From positions 1 through 33,801 of the forward strand of contig CAZCFZ010000042.1 in assembly GCA_964498065.1 (NCBI GenBank): a DNA stretch of 33,801 nucleotides, written 5' to 3'. Shown in pieces: positions 15,001-23,415 of the stretch (within the stretch, counting starts at the first letter, position 1; the number at the start of each line of letters is the position of its first letter). A program made the position numbers and the translations under genes. This stretch comes from FEN-1297 sp964498065 (lineage in GTDB: Bacteria > Bacteroidota > Ignavibacteria > Ignavibacteriales > Ignavibacteriaceae). The notes below the pieces were generated by a model, which was not told the origin of the DNA, did no database searches, and saw only the letters and a program-made list of their open reading frames with translations.

Positions 15001-17694
15001 GTCTGCGACTTGCGCTCGATTATTGCTGCCGAAAATTTTTCATCACTCTATTCGGATGAACCGAACCGGGCGTTTCTATCGTTTTGGGGTGATTGGGACG
15101 GCAGCAATAGGCCTTCCGGGCAAGGGCACCGGCTGGTTGCAGCAGCATTAATAGAAAATGTTAATCAACTTTCGCGAATAATAAAAACAATTTTGTCAAT
15201 CGATAAAACAGTTAAAATCGATCCGGCTTTAATTGCTGAAATAGACCAGCTTACGAATGCAAACAGAAACTTCTGGGAATTGCTCAACAACATTACTACT
15301 TTAACAAACCAATTGGAGAAAAGATACCGGAGCATTCTGCCTTTCAGCATCGAGTCCAACCGGATTAGAAAAATTGGTATGAAGCTGCACATTGCACAGG
15401 ACCCGATTGTTAAGTTATGGGAACACAACGACAGCCTTGAACAGAGAATGCTCGAAATGCGGCTCGAAAGGAAAAGCAGGCTCGAATATTACTTCAAATT
15501 GAATAAGGAAATTCGGAAAGCGCTTCATAATTTAATTCCGGATATTATAAAAAATTCTTCTAATCATCAGTTGATGCTTCAAGCAGGACTCTACCGGGAT
15601 ATACTCAAGCGGTTTATTCTTACCCCAAGGATACATCAAAGACTTATAACTGCGAAAGATCAGTTTGCAATAAACACTACTGTTCATAATATTGTTGAGA
15701 TAAATGAAATATCGGGAAAATACGGAAACCCGGGAATGGTTCTCAGTCTCCAGGTAAGTATGTCTACTTTCCCTGATGCTTTAATTTCTCTCGATAAGAA
15801 ATTTGTTTCCGAAAGAGAAAAAATTCTGAATACAACCGTACCGGATAGCCTGGCAAAAGTATGGTCGATACCGTTGTTTGAAGATCTGTCCTCTGTTGAG
15901 GCTATTGAAAGTTATCTTGATAAGATTTGGGAGTACGCCGTTCAAAGCAGGAGTATAGACCAGGAACCGAGAGAAAGATTTGCAGAAATTATATGTGAAA
16001 TATTTGTCGCCGGTTCTGATTTAAGCCAGCAAGTCGGACAGACATCTTCAACTGTATTGTATAACTTTGCCAAGCATAAAACAATCGAATGGCTAGCAAA
16101 AAAAGGATTAGTGGAAGATGTAAGGATAAAATTGGGTTCAGGTGAACCGATGCAGAGGCAGGGAGGCTATTATGCCGATTTTTCAAGCAAATCCGCATTT
16201 ATAATGAACGAAGTGAATAATGAACGGTTTAGGGAGTATCTTGAAGAATCAACTGTTAAAGCTACGGAGTTTGCAGTTAGCCCTTTACACGGAGTTTTTG
16301 CCGGCGGAGATTTAAGAACACTTCAAAGTGCAATTTCTGAAAAGATAAGGCATCTTCAAATTGCCGACCGTGCACAATTAATGTATCATTTGAACAATAC
16401 CCAGGAATTTTACCGTGCGGAGTTGATTAGGGCATCCGAACCGTTTATAGATACTCGCTTAATTTATGAGTCGAAAAGTCTTAAAGAACTTGAACGTCTC
16501 ACCTTCGGTAAAAAAGATGAAATATTTGATGCATTTGCCGAATTGGCCAAAAATAATTTTCAGAGGATTGTTTACGGAAACGATGATGATGTCGTTGGTA
16601 TTCATATTATTTCATACTTCCTTTCCAGGTCTACAATGGTTTTAAGGGATAGGCCGGTTGAAAGGCCGGTACGCGGGAACGGAGAAGATAGGGGCCAGAG
16701 AATTCTTGAGAGGATTGCATCTACAATTCCTCTTTCCAAGCACGGAAGTTTATTGCGGGCTATAGGTCATAATAAAGCGCAGACTTTTATGCTTGGGGTT
16801 AACCAGTTGACAACCGGGCTTTTCAGGGCGCTTAATCAATTTTCACAACAAGAATTTGTGGGCGGTAACGGATATCAATTTTTGAATGACAGGATATTAC
16901 CGCGTTTGCCTGTTTATGAAATACTTCATACAGTTAGAATTTTTCAGGACAGGCGGTTAAAAATTATTCAAAGATTTTCCGACACATTCCCTGCGGGAAT
17001 TACTGCATTTACTTTACTGCGCGAAGACATGGACTCGCTTGATATTTTTATCTCCATACTTCAAAAGGAATTACTGCGCAGGCACGGAATCGATGTTTCC
17101 GAATTTTTTAAGAATGGTTTTTTTATTTATGAACTTCTTCCGACTTTACGTCCCGATCTTGCCGTTCTGCTTCAACCGAATTTGTTCAATACGGATACGC
17201 AAAAGGTAGTTGGAGAAATTAAACATAAGATTGATGCGAAGTGGCTTAACGAATTTTCACAACTTTTAAGAATGCCGGATAGAATTAGTTTTTGGCGTGA
17301 GAAAATATGGCAGCTTTTAGACGAACCTGTCAGGAACCAGGTAAAATCTTTTGTGGAACTAGCCGTAGCACTGAATAGATTGTCACGTGATATAGATATT
17401 AAAGATTTGTCGATGACTAGTCCTGCGTTAAACAAATATAAATATGAAACTTCGCTGGCTGATCTTTTACGGGGACATGTTGACGATACGATGCGTCAGT
17501 TCCTTTCTGCAGCGGTACAATATTTAACTCATCTGCCTGCCGAACAAGTTGAAGTGCCGGTGGATATTGTTCGTGCGCTGAAAGATGTTGAACGAATTTT
17601 ACGAATAGAAGAACAAGCTCTGAGTAAAAATAAACAAGAACTTTTAAACTTTTACCTGTTCCAAATTGCCCGTTATGTAGGAGATAACGGGTAG
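12073..17694 (+). CDS. Giant fusion: pseudo-aminotransferase + class I/II aminotransferase + PEP-carboxylase-like domain
   Basis: The product has 1873 residues. Residues 35-330 look like a degenerate fold-type I aminotransferase: SSGG at 151-154 and an SK (K282), but no Asn, Asp-Tyr or Arg motifs. Residues 430-800 are a complete-looking class I/II aminotransferase: NNPHNASG (533-540), D564/Y568, Schiff-base K612 in SLSK, R620 eight residues later, and R756 in SFRLTLGG. Residues about 810-1873 resemble phosphoenolpyruvate carboxylase: VHPTQ (H918; family TAHPTE), FWGDWDG (1004-1010; family GGDRDGNP), IPLFED, VAGSDLSQ (1312-1319), GSGEPMQRQGG (about 1355-1365), LRAIG (1561-1565) and a C-terminal DNG. 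Several PEPC residues differ: the lysine of GYSDSxKD is Q1319 and the HGRGG arginine is Ser. A PEP-to-oxaloacetate-to-aspartate enzyme is possible, or a divergent function. The start is TTG 12073; no ATG or clear Shine-Dalgarno sequence is near. Confidence 0.75.
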   Translation: MINKTNIEKLFELRPIRPGKISEISEATASSSVSPAERVNFHIGNPVQDERLTLYYLRSVLNIQINGAGLDSLNIPFLRNELGWSEDFDKRIKLLYDLIKNAAPYSPRGGYNIKNQIPLVKKVHQWLVNDQDEPLLYDTGEKSDKRELIISSGGVEESLRILFHTLNNFLTHLPAKIFFANRDIPLYYRDFNSLDFDLLPDNETEAYNILSKYIIEKNDKPVFLFMDRILSEEGRRKLRNLSYDYPLFFIEINDVPNHSSLAREAKLKNRVLRILTPTFFSKRLKNLSVVFLAGYPELLKIYESVHFQLKGTPSSTEIELLQYLAAHPEEIKVRNKTVGINDGSNDDTGQLYSSLPYPMPQISFLNKSDLFERINRIYEDKSEKLMAIAEIIEKNNFKAGLKNFPVSDHLLNKDTGEILTEFLNNIDSEKWYSETADSFISVFAKEHPEYSLRKLSVVNGSSRTALGLLGFHCGITEVFTCDFSWTYEHCFPKASFIPLTDEYEFDVDGICKAVDKCLTEANKSHDKIAVVVNNPHNASGKIFLERDLKNLITKILDRNVFVIDDLAYQNVLPEDTLRGPKTIKQLALELVDEGRLYKDQLRKIISVHSLSKTDSFAGARLAAVEIADENLYKKFNSLNRLIKPNIAAIIVAYLFYRNDSGRIKNFWLLRNRIFKAKMKALEEASSEFPEARNPFNIYIKRPQGSMYPRMVIENLPNGLSLDWLSYGLAAQGIGLVPFSSFARTSKGYELGRKSFRLTLGGSDTPEILLRKTRRVLIDLNRLIAKEKANYNKKTFEIKTLNRKSGFYLENAAAVWDNLVSDIKYQCRRISPVMAKAFPGVTDEKILSGRFFEKYLPARLNTFENIFKDYLKISLDFLSYIGSEGGKFLESQLDYEFYKDDIKQRRERFKKRAYDRTVHPTQLYSIDTDILFNKAFDKILKGEFPDKKLVGDIGRNLIEEYLGRNVAINSVKEGEELVCDLRSIIAAENFSSLYSDEPNRAFLSFWGDWDGSNRPSGQGHRLVAAALIENVNQLSRIIKTILSIDKTVKIDPALIAEIDQLTNANRNFWELLNNITTLTNQLEKRYRSILPFSIESNRIRKIGMKLHIAQDPIVKLWEHNDSLEQRMLEMRLERKSRLEYYFKLNKEIRKALHNLIPDIIKNSSNHQLMLQAGLYRDILKRFILTPRIHQRLITAKDQFAINTTVHNIVEINEISGKYGNPGMVLSLQVSMSTFPDALISLDKKFVSEREKILNTTVPDSLAKVWSIPLFEDLSSVEAIESYLDKIWEYAVQSRSIDQEPRERFAEIICEIFVAGSDLSQQVGQTSSTVLYNFAKHKTIEWLAKKGLVEDVRIKLGSGEPMQRQGGYYADFSSKSAFIMNEVNNERFREYLEESTVKATEFAVSPLHGVFAGGDLRTLQSAISEKIRHLQIADRAQLMYHLNNTQEFYRAELIRASEPFIDTRLIYESKSLKELERLTFGKKDEIFDAFAELAKNNFQRIVYGNDDDVVGIHIISYFLSRSTMVLRDRPVERPVRGNGEDRGQRILERIASTIPLSKHGSLLRAIGHNKAQTFMLGVNQLTTGLFRALNQFSQQEFVGGNGYQFLNDRILPRLPVYEILHTVRIFQDRRLKIIQRFSDTFPAGITAFTLLREDMDSLDIFISILQKELLRRHGIDVSEFFKNGFFIYELLPTLRPDLAVLLQPNLFNTDTQKVVGEIKHKIDAKWLNEFSQLLRMPDRISFWREKIWQLLDEPVRNQVKSFVELAVALNRLSRDIDIKDLSMTSPALNKYKYETSLADLLRGHVDDTMRQFLSAAVQYLTHLPAEQVEVPVDIVRALKDVERILRIEEQALSKNKQELLNFYLFQIARYVGDNG

Positions 17695-18014
17695 GTTTAT
17701 ATTAAAAATTTTATTTTAAATCCTAAAGAACTAAAAATATTTCTGTTGGATAAGAATAATAATCAATCCACTATAAAATTTCCCTAATATGGAAAGTGAA
17801 ATTAAAAGAGGTTAAAATATTAACCGGATTTACATTCAGCTTTCTTAATGTTATTTTTAAAATAAAAAAGCTTCCGTTTATTAAACTTGTTATTAATAAT
17901 CAATGTAAAAAAATCTATTAATAAATTTTTGTATATAAAATTTATTAATTAAATAAGGACTTATTGGAATCGACATTACAATAACCGCATAATTATTAAA
18001 ATTTTAAGAGTAAA
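17695..18014. other. AT-rich spacer before the uronate cluster
   Basis: No reading frame, hairpin terminator or tRNA was found. The spacer should contain the promoter of uxaC; no box could be chosen with confidence. Confidence 0.5.
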
Positions 18015-19427
18015 ATGGGTAATAAAGTGCTTGATGAAAATCGTTTCTTTGATACGGACGAAAAAATAAAAAAAATTGCCGAGGATTTATATTCAAATGT
18101 AAAAAATCTACCTATCATCAGTCCGCATGGTCATGTTGATCCGGCATTGTTAGCCAATAACGAACCATTTCCTGATCCAACTGAACTGTTTATAACTCCG
18201 GATCATTATATATATCGGATGTTATATTCTCAAGGAATAACACTGGAGGAACTTGGTATACCATCTATCGACGGAACAGAAGTAGAAAAAGATCATAAAA
18301 AAATTTGGCAAATATTCGGCGATAATTTTTATCTTTTTGCAGGAACACCTACGGGAGTATGGATAAGACATGAATTTGTTGAAGTTTTTGGAATTGAAGA
18401 AAAATTGAATTCCATTACTGCAATGAATATATATGACAGGATTCAGGAAAAGCTTTATACAAAAGAATTTTTACCGAGAACTCTGTTCGAAAAATTTAAA
18501 ATTGAAGTTCTCAGCACAACAGATAGTGCAGCTGATAAACTTGAATATCACAAAAAAATTAAAGAATCGGATTTGAAGGGAAGAGTATTGCCTTGTTTCC
18601 GGCCGGATGCGGTTGTAAATATCTTAACGAATTCCTGGAAAAATGAGATTGAAAAACTAAGTACTGCAAGCGGAATAGAAATTAATTCTTATAAAAATTT
18701 TATTAAAGCAATAGAAAATCGGAGAGATTATTTTAAATCTGTAGGTGCGGTTTCTACGGATCAAGGGGTGATTAGTCCTTATACTCATCGCTTAAGTGAA
18801 AAAGAAGCTGATGATATATTTACCCGCGCTTTAAAAGGGGAGGCTGATGAAAATGATTTATCGTTATTCACCGCCAATATGCTGATGGAAATGGCTAGGA
18901 TGAGTACCGAGGACGGACTGGTGATGCAGATTCATCCCGGATCATTTAGAAATCATAATAAAAAACTTTTTGAAAAATTTGGTTTAGATAAAGGGGCCGA
19001 TATTCCTCTTCAAACAGAATATACAAGAAATTTATATGAACTTTTAAACGAATACGGAAGCCATCCGAATCTTACATTAATTGTGTTTACTCTTGACGAG
19101 TCAACTTATTCCAGAGAGTTAGCCACACTTGCCGGTCATTATCCGTCCATGAAACTCGGTCCCTCTTGGTGGTTCCACGACAGTATCCAGGGAATGACGC
19201 GATTTAGGCAAAGTGTTATTGAAACTGCCGGATTCTATAATACCGTAGGTTTTAACGATGATACACGCGCATTCCTTTCAATACCGGCCAGACATGATCT
19301 GGCGAGAAGAATGGACTCAAACTTTTTAGCTGAACAAGTTGCAAGAAAAATTATCGACATAGATGATGCAAAAGAAATAAGTCATGCACTTGCATATGAT
19401 TTGGTCAAGAAAGCGTATAAGCTGTAA
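18015..19427 (+). CDS. uxaC: Uronate (glucuronate/galacturonate) isomerase
   Basis: This 470-residue enzyme of the amidohydrolase superfamily converts D-glucuronate to D-fructuronate and D-galacturonate to D-tagaturonate. The metal-site motif SPHGHVDP (H38, H40) sits near the N-terminus, followed by DPTELFITPDHYIYRML, typical of UxaC. Further on are the conserved strands IEVLSTTDSAAD, LVMQIHPGSFRNHN, LGPSWWFHDS and GFNDDTRAFLSIPARHDL, as in UxaC. Length matches the family. The ATG follows AAGAG. It is first in a same-strand run of uronate genes (kduI, kduD, KDPG aldolase, uxuB). The product fructuronate is the substrate of the uxuB-type gene. A 192-base repeat-bearing spacer follows. Confidence 0.93.
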   Translation: MGNKVLDENRFFDTDEKIKKIAEDLYSNVKNLPIISPHGHVDPALLANNEPFPDPTELFITPDHYIYRMLYSQGITLEELGIPSIDGTEVEKDHKKIWQIFGDNFYLFAGTPTGVWIRHEFVEVFGIEEKLNSITAMNIYDRIQEKLYTKEFLPRTLFEKFKIEVLSTTDSAADKLEYHKKIKESDLKGRVLPCFRPDAVVNILTNSWKNEIEKLSTASGIEINSYKNFIKAIENRRDYFKSVGAVSTDQGVISPYTHRLSEKEADDIFTRALKGEADENDLSLFTANMLMEMARMSTEDGLVMQIHPGSFRNHNKKLFEKFGLDKGADIPLQTEYTRNLYELLNEYGSHPNLTLIVFTLDESTYSRELATLAGHYPSMKLGPSWWFHDSIQGMTRFRQSVIETAGFYNTVGFNDDTRAFLSIPARHDLARRMDSNFLAEQVARKIIDIDDAKEISHALAYDLVKKAYKL

Positions 19428-19444
19428 GTAAATTGCTATATCGT

Positions 19445-19535
19445 CTAATTGTTAAAATGTTAAATTGTTGAATATTTCTGTATCGGATTTAATATAGTAC
19501 GGCAATTGAACAATAAAGCAATTTAGCAATTAAAG
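19445..19535. repeat. Mirror repeat of AATTGTTAA phrases
   Basis: Left arm 19445-19475 (CTAATTGTTAAAATGTTAAA...) and right arm 19503-19535 (CAATTGAACAATAAAGCAAT...) are imperfect inverted copies over about 29 bases. Each is made of 2-3 AATTGTT-like units. It lies between uxaC and kduI and could form a hairpin affecting read-through. Confidence 0.5.
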
Positions 19536-19619
19536 GCCGCTAAGATTCGGTTCATCTTAAATAAATAATTTTTTAAATTTTGCAAAGAAATTTATTAGAA
19601 ACAATTTTAGGTTTGAAGC

Positions 19620-20453
19620 ATGGAAGTAAGATACTCACCCGATCCTTTAAATTTCAAAAGAATGACTACTGAGGAATTAAGGAAAAATTTTTTAATTGAA
19701 TCTCTTTTTCAGCCTGATAAAATAGAAATGGTTTATTCCGATATAGACAGATCCATAACTGGATCAGCTGTTCCTGTTAAAGGCAGTTTAAAATTACTGG
19801 CAAGTAAAAAAGAAATGGCTGCAAATTATTTTACCGAAAGAAGAGAAATAGGAGTAATCAATATAGGTGAAAAAGGGATTGTGATTCTTGACGGTAAGGT
19901 GTTTACGATGAATCATAAAGACTGTTTATATATCGGCAGAGGTACTAAAATAATTGAGTTTAAAAGCAGTAATTCAAAAAAGCCGGCAATGTTTTATTTT
20001 TCCAGCTATCCGGCTCATACACAATATCCTTCAAAGCGCCTAAAATTTTCAGATGCCCAACCGGCTAAACTTGGAGACATGAAAAGTGCAAATAAAAGAA
20101 CTATTTATAAATATATTCATGAAAAAAATGTAAAAAGCTGTCAGTTGGTAATGGGCTTAACTGAACTTGAAGAAGGCAGCCTTTGGAATACAATGCCTGT
20201 TCACACTCATCAAAGAAGATCCGAGATTTATATGTATTTCAATTTAAAGAATGAGTCATGCGTTTTCCATTTTCTCGGCGAACCTAACGAGACGAGACAT
20301 ATTGTAGTTAGAAACAGGCAGGCCGTATTATCTCCAAGTTATTCAATCCATTCCGGTGCAGGTACTCAGAATTATACATTTATTTGGTCTATGGGCGGAG
20401 AAAATCAAGAGTTTGATGATATGGATTGGGTGAAAATGGAAAATTTAAAATAA
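19620..20453 (+). CDS. kduI: 5-keto-4-deoxyuronate isomerase
   Basis: The 277-residue cupin protein isomerises 5-keto-4-deoxyuronate, which arises from unsaturated uronates released by polysaccharide lyases and unsaturated glucuronyl or galacturonyl hydrolases, to 2,5-diketo-3-deoxygluconate. The metal ligands are visible: H195 and H197 in PVHTHQRRSE, E202, and H244 in SIHSGAGT. Each is one residue before the known E. coli KduI ligands (196, 198, 203, 245), and total length matches. The N-terminal half has the family stretch ERREIGVINIG. It is 17 bases upstream of kduD, so the two are co-transcribed. The pair shows the organism consumes unsaturated uronates from pectin, alginate-like or glycosaminoglycan-type substrates. 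Confidence 0.95.
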   Translation: MEVRYSPDPLNFKRMTTEELRKNFLIESLFQPDKIEMVYSDIDRSITGSAVPVKGSLKLLASKKEMAANYFTERREIGVINIGEKGIVILDGKVFTMNHKDCLYIGRGTKIIEFKSSNSKKPAMFYFSSYPAHTQYPSKRLKFSDAQPAKLGDMKSANKRTIYKYIHEKNVKSCQLVMGLTELEEGSLWNTMPVHTHQRRSEIYMYFNLKNESCVFHFLGEPNETRHIVVRNRQAVLSPSYSIHSGAGTQNYTFIWSMGGENQEFDDMDWVKMENLK

Positions 20454-20470
20454 TTATAAAAGGGAAGTAA

Positions 20471-21061
20471 ATGATTTTAGATAGTTTTAAATTAAACGGC
20501 AGAACGGCAATTGTAACCGGATCAAATAAAGGGATAGGCCAATCTTATGCGCTCGCTCTGTCCGAAGCCGGTGCTGATATTATCGGTGTTTCAATAGGAG
20601 GAGATTTTTCCGAAACAGAAAAATTGATTAAAGAAAGAGGTAGAAAATTCAAATCATATAAAAGTGATTTTTCAATTCGTGAATCTCTTTATGAATTTAT
20701 TAAAAATGTTAAAACCGATTTTTCCCAAATAGACATACTTGTAAATAATGCCGGCACAATATTAAGGAAGCCGATTTCNNNNNNNNNNNNNNNNNNNNNN
20801 NNNNNNNNNNNNNNNNNNNNNNNNNNNNNNNNNNNNNNNNNNNNNNNNNNNNNNNNNNNNNNNNNNNNNNNNNNNNNNGATAATACTAAAGCTTTAAGAG
20901 AAAATCCTGCAAGGAATAAAGCAATTCTGGATAGAATTCCAGCCGGGAGGTGGGGAGTACCAAAGGATTTGATGGGAACAGTTGTTTTCTTATGTTCTGA
21001 TGCATCGAATTATCTTAATGGAAGTGTAATAACCGTTGATGGCGGTTGGATGGGCAGATAG
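20471..21061 (+). CDS. kduD: 2-deoxy-D-gluconate 3-dehydrogenase (interrupted by assembly gap)
   Basis: This SDR oxidoreductase reduces 2,5-diketo-3-deoxygluconate to 2-keto-3-deoxygluconate with NAD(P)H, directly after KduI. The N-terminal part has VTGSNKGIGQSYALAL and VNNAGTILRKPI. The C-terminal part has ILDRIPAGRWGVPKDLMGTVVFL and the ending SVITVDGGWMGR, close to E. coli KduD. A 100-N run (20779-20878) replaces the middle. By comparison with the roughly 253-residue family, about 95 residues are missing, including the catalytic Ser and YxxxK, so the true gap is near 290 bases rather than 100. The gene is not necessarily broken. GGAAG precedes the ATG. Confidence 0.9.
   Translation: MILDSFKLNGRTAIVTGSNKGIGQSYALALSEAGADIIGVSIGGDFSETEKLIKERGRKFKSYKSDFSIRESLYEFIKNVKTDFSQIDILVNNAGTILRKPIXXXXXXXXXXXXXXXXXXXXXXXXXXXXXXXXXXDNTKALRENPARNKAILDRIPAGRWGVPKDLMGTVVFLCSDASNYLNGSVITVDGGWMGR
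20779..20878. other. Assembly gap (100 N) inside kduD
   Basis: Exactly 100 N, a standard placeholder. Flanking kduD sequence implies roughly 290 missing bases. Confidence 0.95.
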
Positions 21062-21452
21062 CTTTAATTTTTCTAATTTCATTTTATGCCCCAGATTACA
21101 GTAATACTTTTTTATAAAATAAATTGGTTTATTTTACCTTCATTAAGTTTTGTTTAACAGCCTGCAGATAAAATTGGTGAAACTGATGTTACATTAATGC
21201 TTGAACAAATCATAAATATAGAAACATTAGACCTCAGCATATAAATATTCTCACGGAATTGATATTAAGAGAGACATGTTTAAAAAAACGATTTGAATCT
21301 TATCCAAAAACTTCGACGAATTAAAATTTAAGTCGTTGAAGTAACCGATAAAGTAACTGTTTATTAATTGTAACTTATGGTATAACTTTGTACTAATTAT
21401 TTGCAATTTTTTAATCAATATTTTATTATCTAATAATTACAAAAGTGAATTA
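21062..21452. other. Spacer between kduD and the aldolase gene
   Basis: No complete gene. A 27-codon open stretch (21158-21241, with PADKIGETDVTLMLEQII) lacks a start and is not recognised; it may be a relic. No terminator was seen after kduD. Confidence 0.4.
21360..21390 (+). promoter_or_regulatory. Candidate Bacteroidota-type promoter for the aldolase gene
   Basis: TAACTTTG at 21383-21390 matches the TAnnTTTG -7 box. A weaker TTTA (about 21360) lies 19 bases upstream in place of TTTG. It is 62 bases before the start at 21453, a normal leader length. Confidence 0.4.
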
Positions 21453-22091
21453 ATGAATAGATTAGAAATAGTTAATTCTTTAATTGAATCAAAAGCAATT
21501 GCCGTTATAAGATTGGCTGATCCTTCAAAATTAATTAAAGTTGCCGAAGCAATTTACAGAGGGGGAATATCGAGCATTGAAATTACAATGACTGTTCCGG
21601 ATGCAATAAATGTAATTAAATTAGCTGTCAAAGAAATAGGCAGTCATATGAACATTGGCGTCGGATCAGTACTTAATGCAGAGATTGCAAAACAGGCAAT
21701 TGATGCAGGAGCAAAATATGTAGTTAGTCCGATCTTCAAAAAAGAAATAATTGAAGCTGCTCATAATAATAATATACCTGCTATGCCGGGTGCCTTTACT
21801 CCAACTGAAATACAAACAGCTTATGAATCCGATGCCGATATTATAAAAGTTTTTCCAGCCGATGTTGTTGGGATGGCATTTTTTAAGGGAGTACTAGCTC
21901 CTATGCCTCATTTAAAATTAATGCCAACTGGAGGAGTAACTTTAACTAATGCAGGGGAGTGGATTAAAGCCGGGGCTTGTGCAGTCGGTATTGGCTCAGC
22001 TTTACTAGATAAAAAAGCTGTAAGTTCAGGAGAGTATAATGTACTCACAACAAATGCAAAAATGTTGATGGAAAATTTAAGAACAACATAA
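21453..22091 (+). CDS. eda: 2-keto-3-deoxy-6-phosphogluconate aldolase (KDPG/KHG aldolase)
   Basis: This 212-residue class I aldolase cleaves KDPG to pyruvate and glyceraldehyde 3-phosphate. The Schiff-base lysine is K132 in DIIKVFPAD; R20 (AVIR), E43 (SIEIT), the loop GVGSVLNAEIAKQAIDAGA, PAMPGAFTPTEI and the phosphate-binding MPTGGV / GIGSALL are present. The length fits Eda. It is the end point of both uronate branches in this cluster, provided KDG is phosphorylated by a kinase that is not in this window. It could also act on KDPGal. It has its own candidate promoter and long spacers on both sides, so it may be a separate transcript within the cluster. Confidence 0.92.
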   Translation: MNRLEIVNSLIESKAIAVIRLADPSKLIKVAEAIYRGGISSIEITMTVPDAINVIKLAVKEIGSHMNIGVGSVLNAEIAKQAIDAGAKYVVSPIFKKEIIEAAHNNNIPAMPGAFTPTEIQTAYESDADIIKVFPADVVGMAFFKGVLAPMPHLKLMPTGGVTLTNAGEWIKAGACAVGIGSALLDKKAVSSGEYNVLTTNAKMLMENLRTT

Positions 22092-22559
22092 AAGAAAAAT
22101 AAACTAAGTTATTAATTATTCTAATGCATCTGATATGTTTCCCTCAAAAGCTGTTGGGTAGGTTATAAGATTAGATGGATGGGTCTGCGCAGTAGGCAGA
22201 ATGCTGATTACAATCGCAGCCGGATTTATAATTCGACTTGCAAATCTTAATTACTTCTATTTTTTATCTGCGACGCAGTTTTTTTGCTTGCACTTCTGTG
22301 GCTAAATCAAGCCCGGTCATTAATAATAAATTAGAAAACATACAATTAATTTGATTATTGGAATGTAAATTTATTTCAATTATTATTTTTTATAAGAATT
22401 ATTTAAATAGGTGCATTTATGAAAAGCAGTTTTTCTAAAATTAAATTATTTAATGAAAAGATTCCTAAATTTTATTGGTTATAAAAAATATTGTTAATTT
22501 TATACTTAGTATTATATTTTTTTAGTGTTTTTTATGAAACAAACCAGCAAGGAATTGAT
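22092..22559. other. Spacer with possible relics and short leader frames
   Basis: A 47-codon open frame without start (22162-22305, including GRMLITIAAGFIIRLANL, hydrophobic) may be a decayed membrane-protein piece; it is not recognised. CTGC-GAC-GCAG followed by seven T (22268-22285) is a weak terminator candidate. A 21-codon frame (22419-22484, MKSSFSKIKLFNEK...) and a 9-codon frame (22534-22563, overlapping the next start as ATGA) precede the SDR gene and could be leader peptides. Confidence 0.35.
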
Positions 22560-23411
22560 ATGAATAATTTTTCGTTTGAAAGCTTAAGAAACAAAGTCTG
22601 TGCAATAACGGGAGGCGGAGGTGTAATCGGAAATACAATTTCAGAATGCCTTTCGGCTGTGGGAATTAAGGTAGCTGTGCTTGATCTTGTAAAAGACCTT
22701 GCAGACAAAACTGCAAAAAATTTAACAGAAAAAACTAAAACTCCGGCAATCGGAGTGGAAGCAAATGTACTTGATAAAGAATCTTTGAATAAAGCTAAGG
22801 AGGTTATAAATAAAGAATTCGGCAAGATTGATATCTTAATAAATTGTGCCGGAGGAAATTCACCTAAAGCTACTACACAAGTTGAATTTATGGAAAAAGA
22901 AAATTTAAATGAACTTGAGAAGACTTTTTACGGTTTAAGTATTGAAGGTTTCCAAAAGGTATTCGATTTAAATTTTCTTGGTACTTTTCTTCCTACAATA
23001 GTATTAACCAAAGATATGATAGAAAATAAAGGCGGTGTAGTACTGAATGTCTCCTCAATGAATTCATTCAGACCGCTGACAAAAATTCCCGCTTACTCGG
23101 CGGCAAAAGCTTCGATTAATAACTTTACCGAGTGGCTTGCTGTTCACCTTGCTAAAATGAATATACGTGTAAATGCAATAGCGCCGGGATTCTTTTTAAC
23201 TAATCAAAATAGGTTTTTACTTATCGATGAAAAGACCGGAAATCTTACTTCAAGAGGAAATAAAATTATTGCCGCAACTCCGATGGGAAAATTCGGAGAA
23301 CCGGAAGATTTGCAGGGAACCGTGCTTTATCTTTTATCCGATCTTTCTAAATTTGTAACCGGTGTTGTAATTCCGATTGACGGCGGATTTAATGTATATT
23401 CAGGTGTGTAA
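22560..23411 (+). CDS. uxuB: SDR-type D-mannonate oxidoreductase (fructuronate reductase)
   Basis: The protein has 283 residues from ATG 22560, chosen because AAGGA lies 8 bases upstream. Short-chain dehydrogenase motifs: cofactor loop ITGGGGVIGN (16-25), INCAGGN, catalytic Ser in NVSSMNS, Y179 and K183 in YSAAK. The long insert after NCAGG and the segment APGFFLTNQNRFLL, then GFGEPEDLQGT-like and IPIDGGFNVYSGV, are characteristic of the SDR-type D-mannonate oxidoreductases (B. subtilis UxuB/YjmF type), unrelated to the long-chain E. coli UxuB. It reduces fructuronate, made by UxaC, to D-mannonate. No mannonate dehydratase is found in this window, so what happens next to mannonate is open. 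Confidence 0.82.
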   Translation: MNNFSFESLRNKVCAITGGGGVIGNTISECLSAVGIKVAVLDLVKDLADKTAKNLTEKTKTPAIGVEANVLDKESLNKAKEVINKEFGKIDILINCAGGNSPKATTQVEFMEKENLNELEKTFYGLSIEGFQKVFDLNFLGTFLPTIVLTKDMIENKGGVVLNVSSMNSFRPLTKIPAYSAAKASINNFTEWLAVHLAKMNIRVNAIAPGFFLTNQNRFLLIDEKTGNLTSRGNKIIAATPMGKFGEPEDLQGTVLYLLSDLSKFVTGVVIPIDGGFNVYSGV

Positions 23412-23415
23412 TTTT

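Noticed and set aside
11249..17435. Numerous 60-130-codon frames antisense to the long genes
   Set aside because: They have no ribosome sites, no family features, and lie opposite clearly coding frames.
22491..22559. Longer N-terminus for the uxuB-type SDR from a TTG at 22491
   Set aside because: The added residues are a hydrophobic run absent in the family, whereas ATG 22560 has AAGGA at normal spacing.
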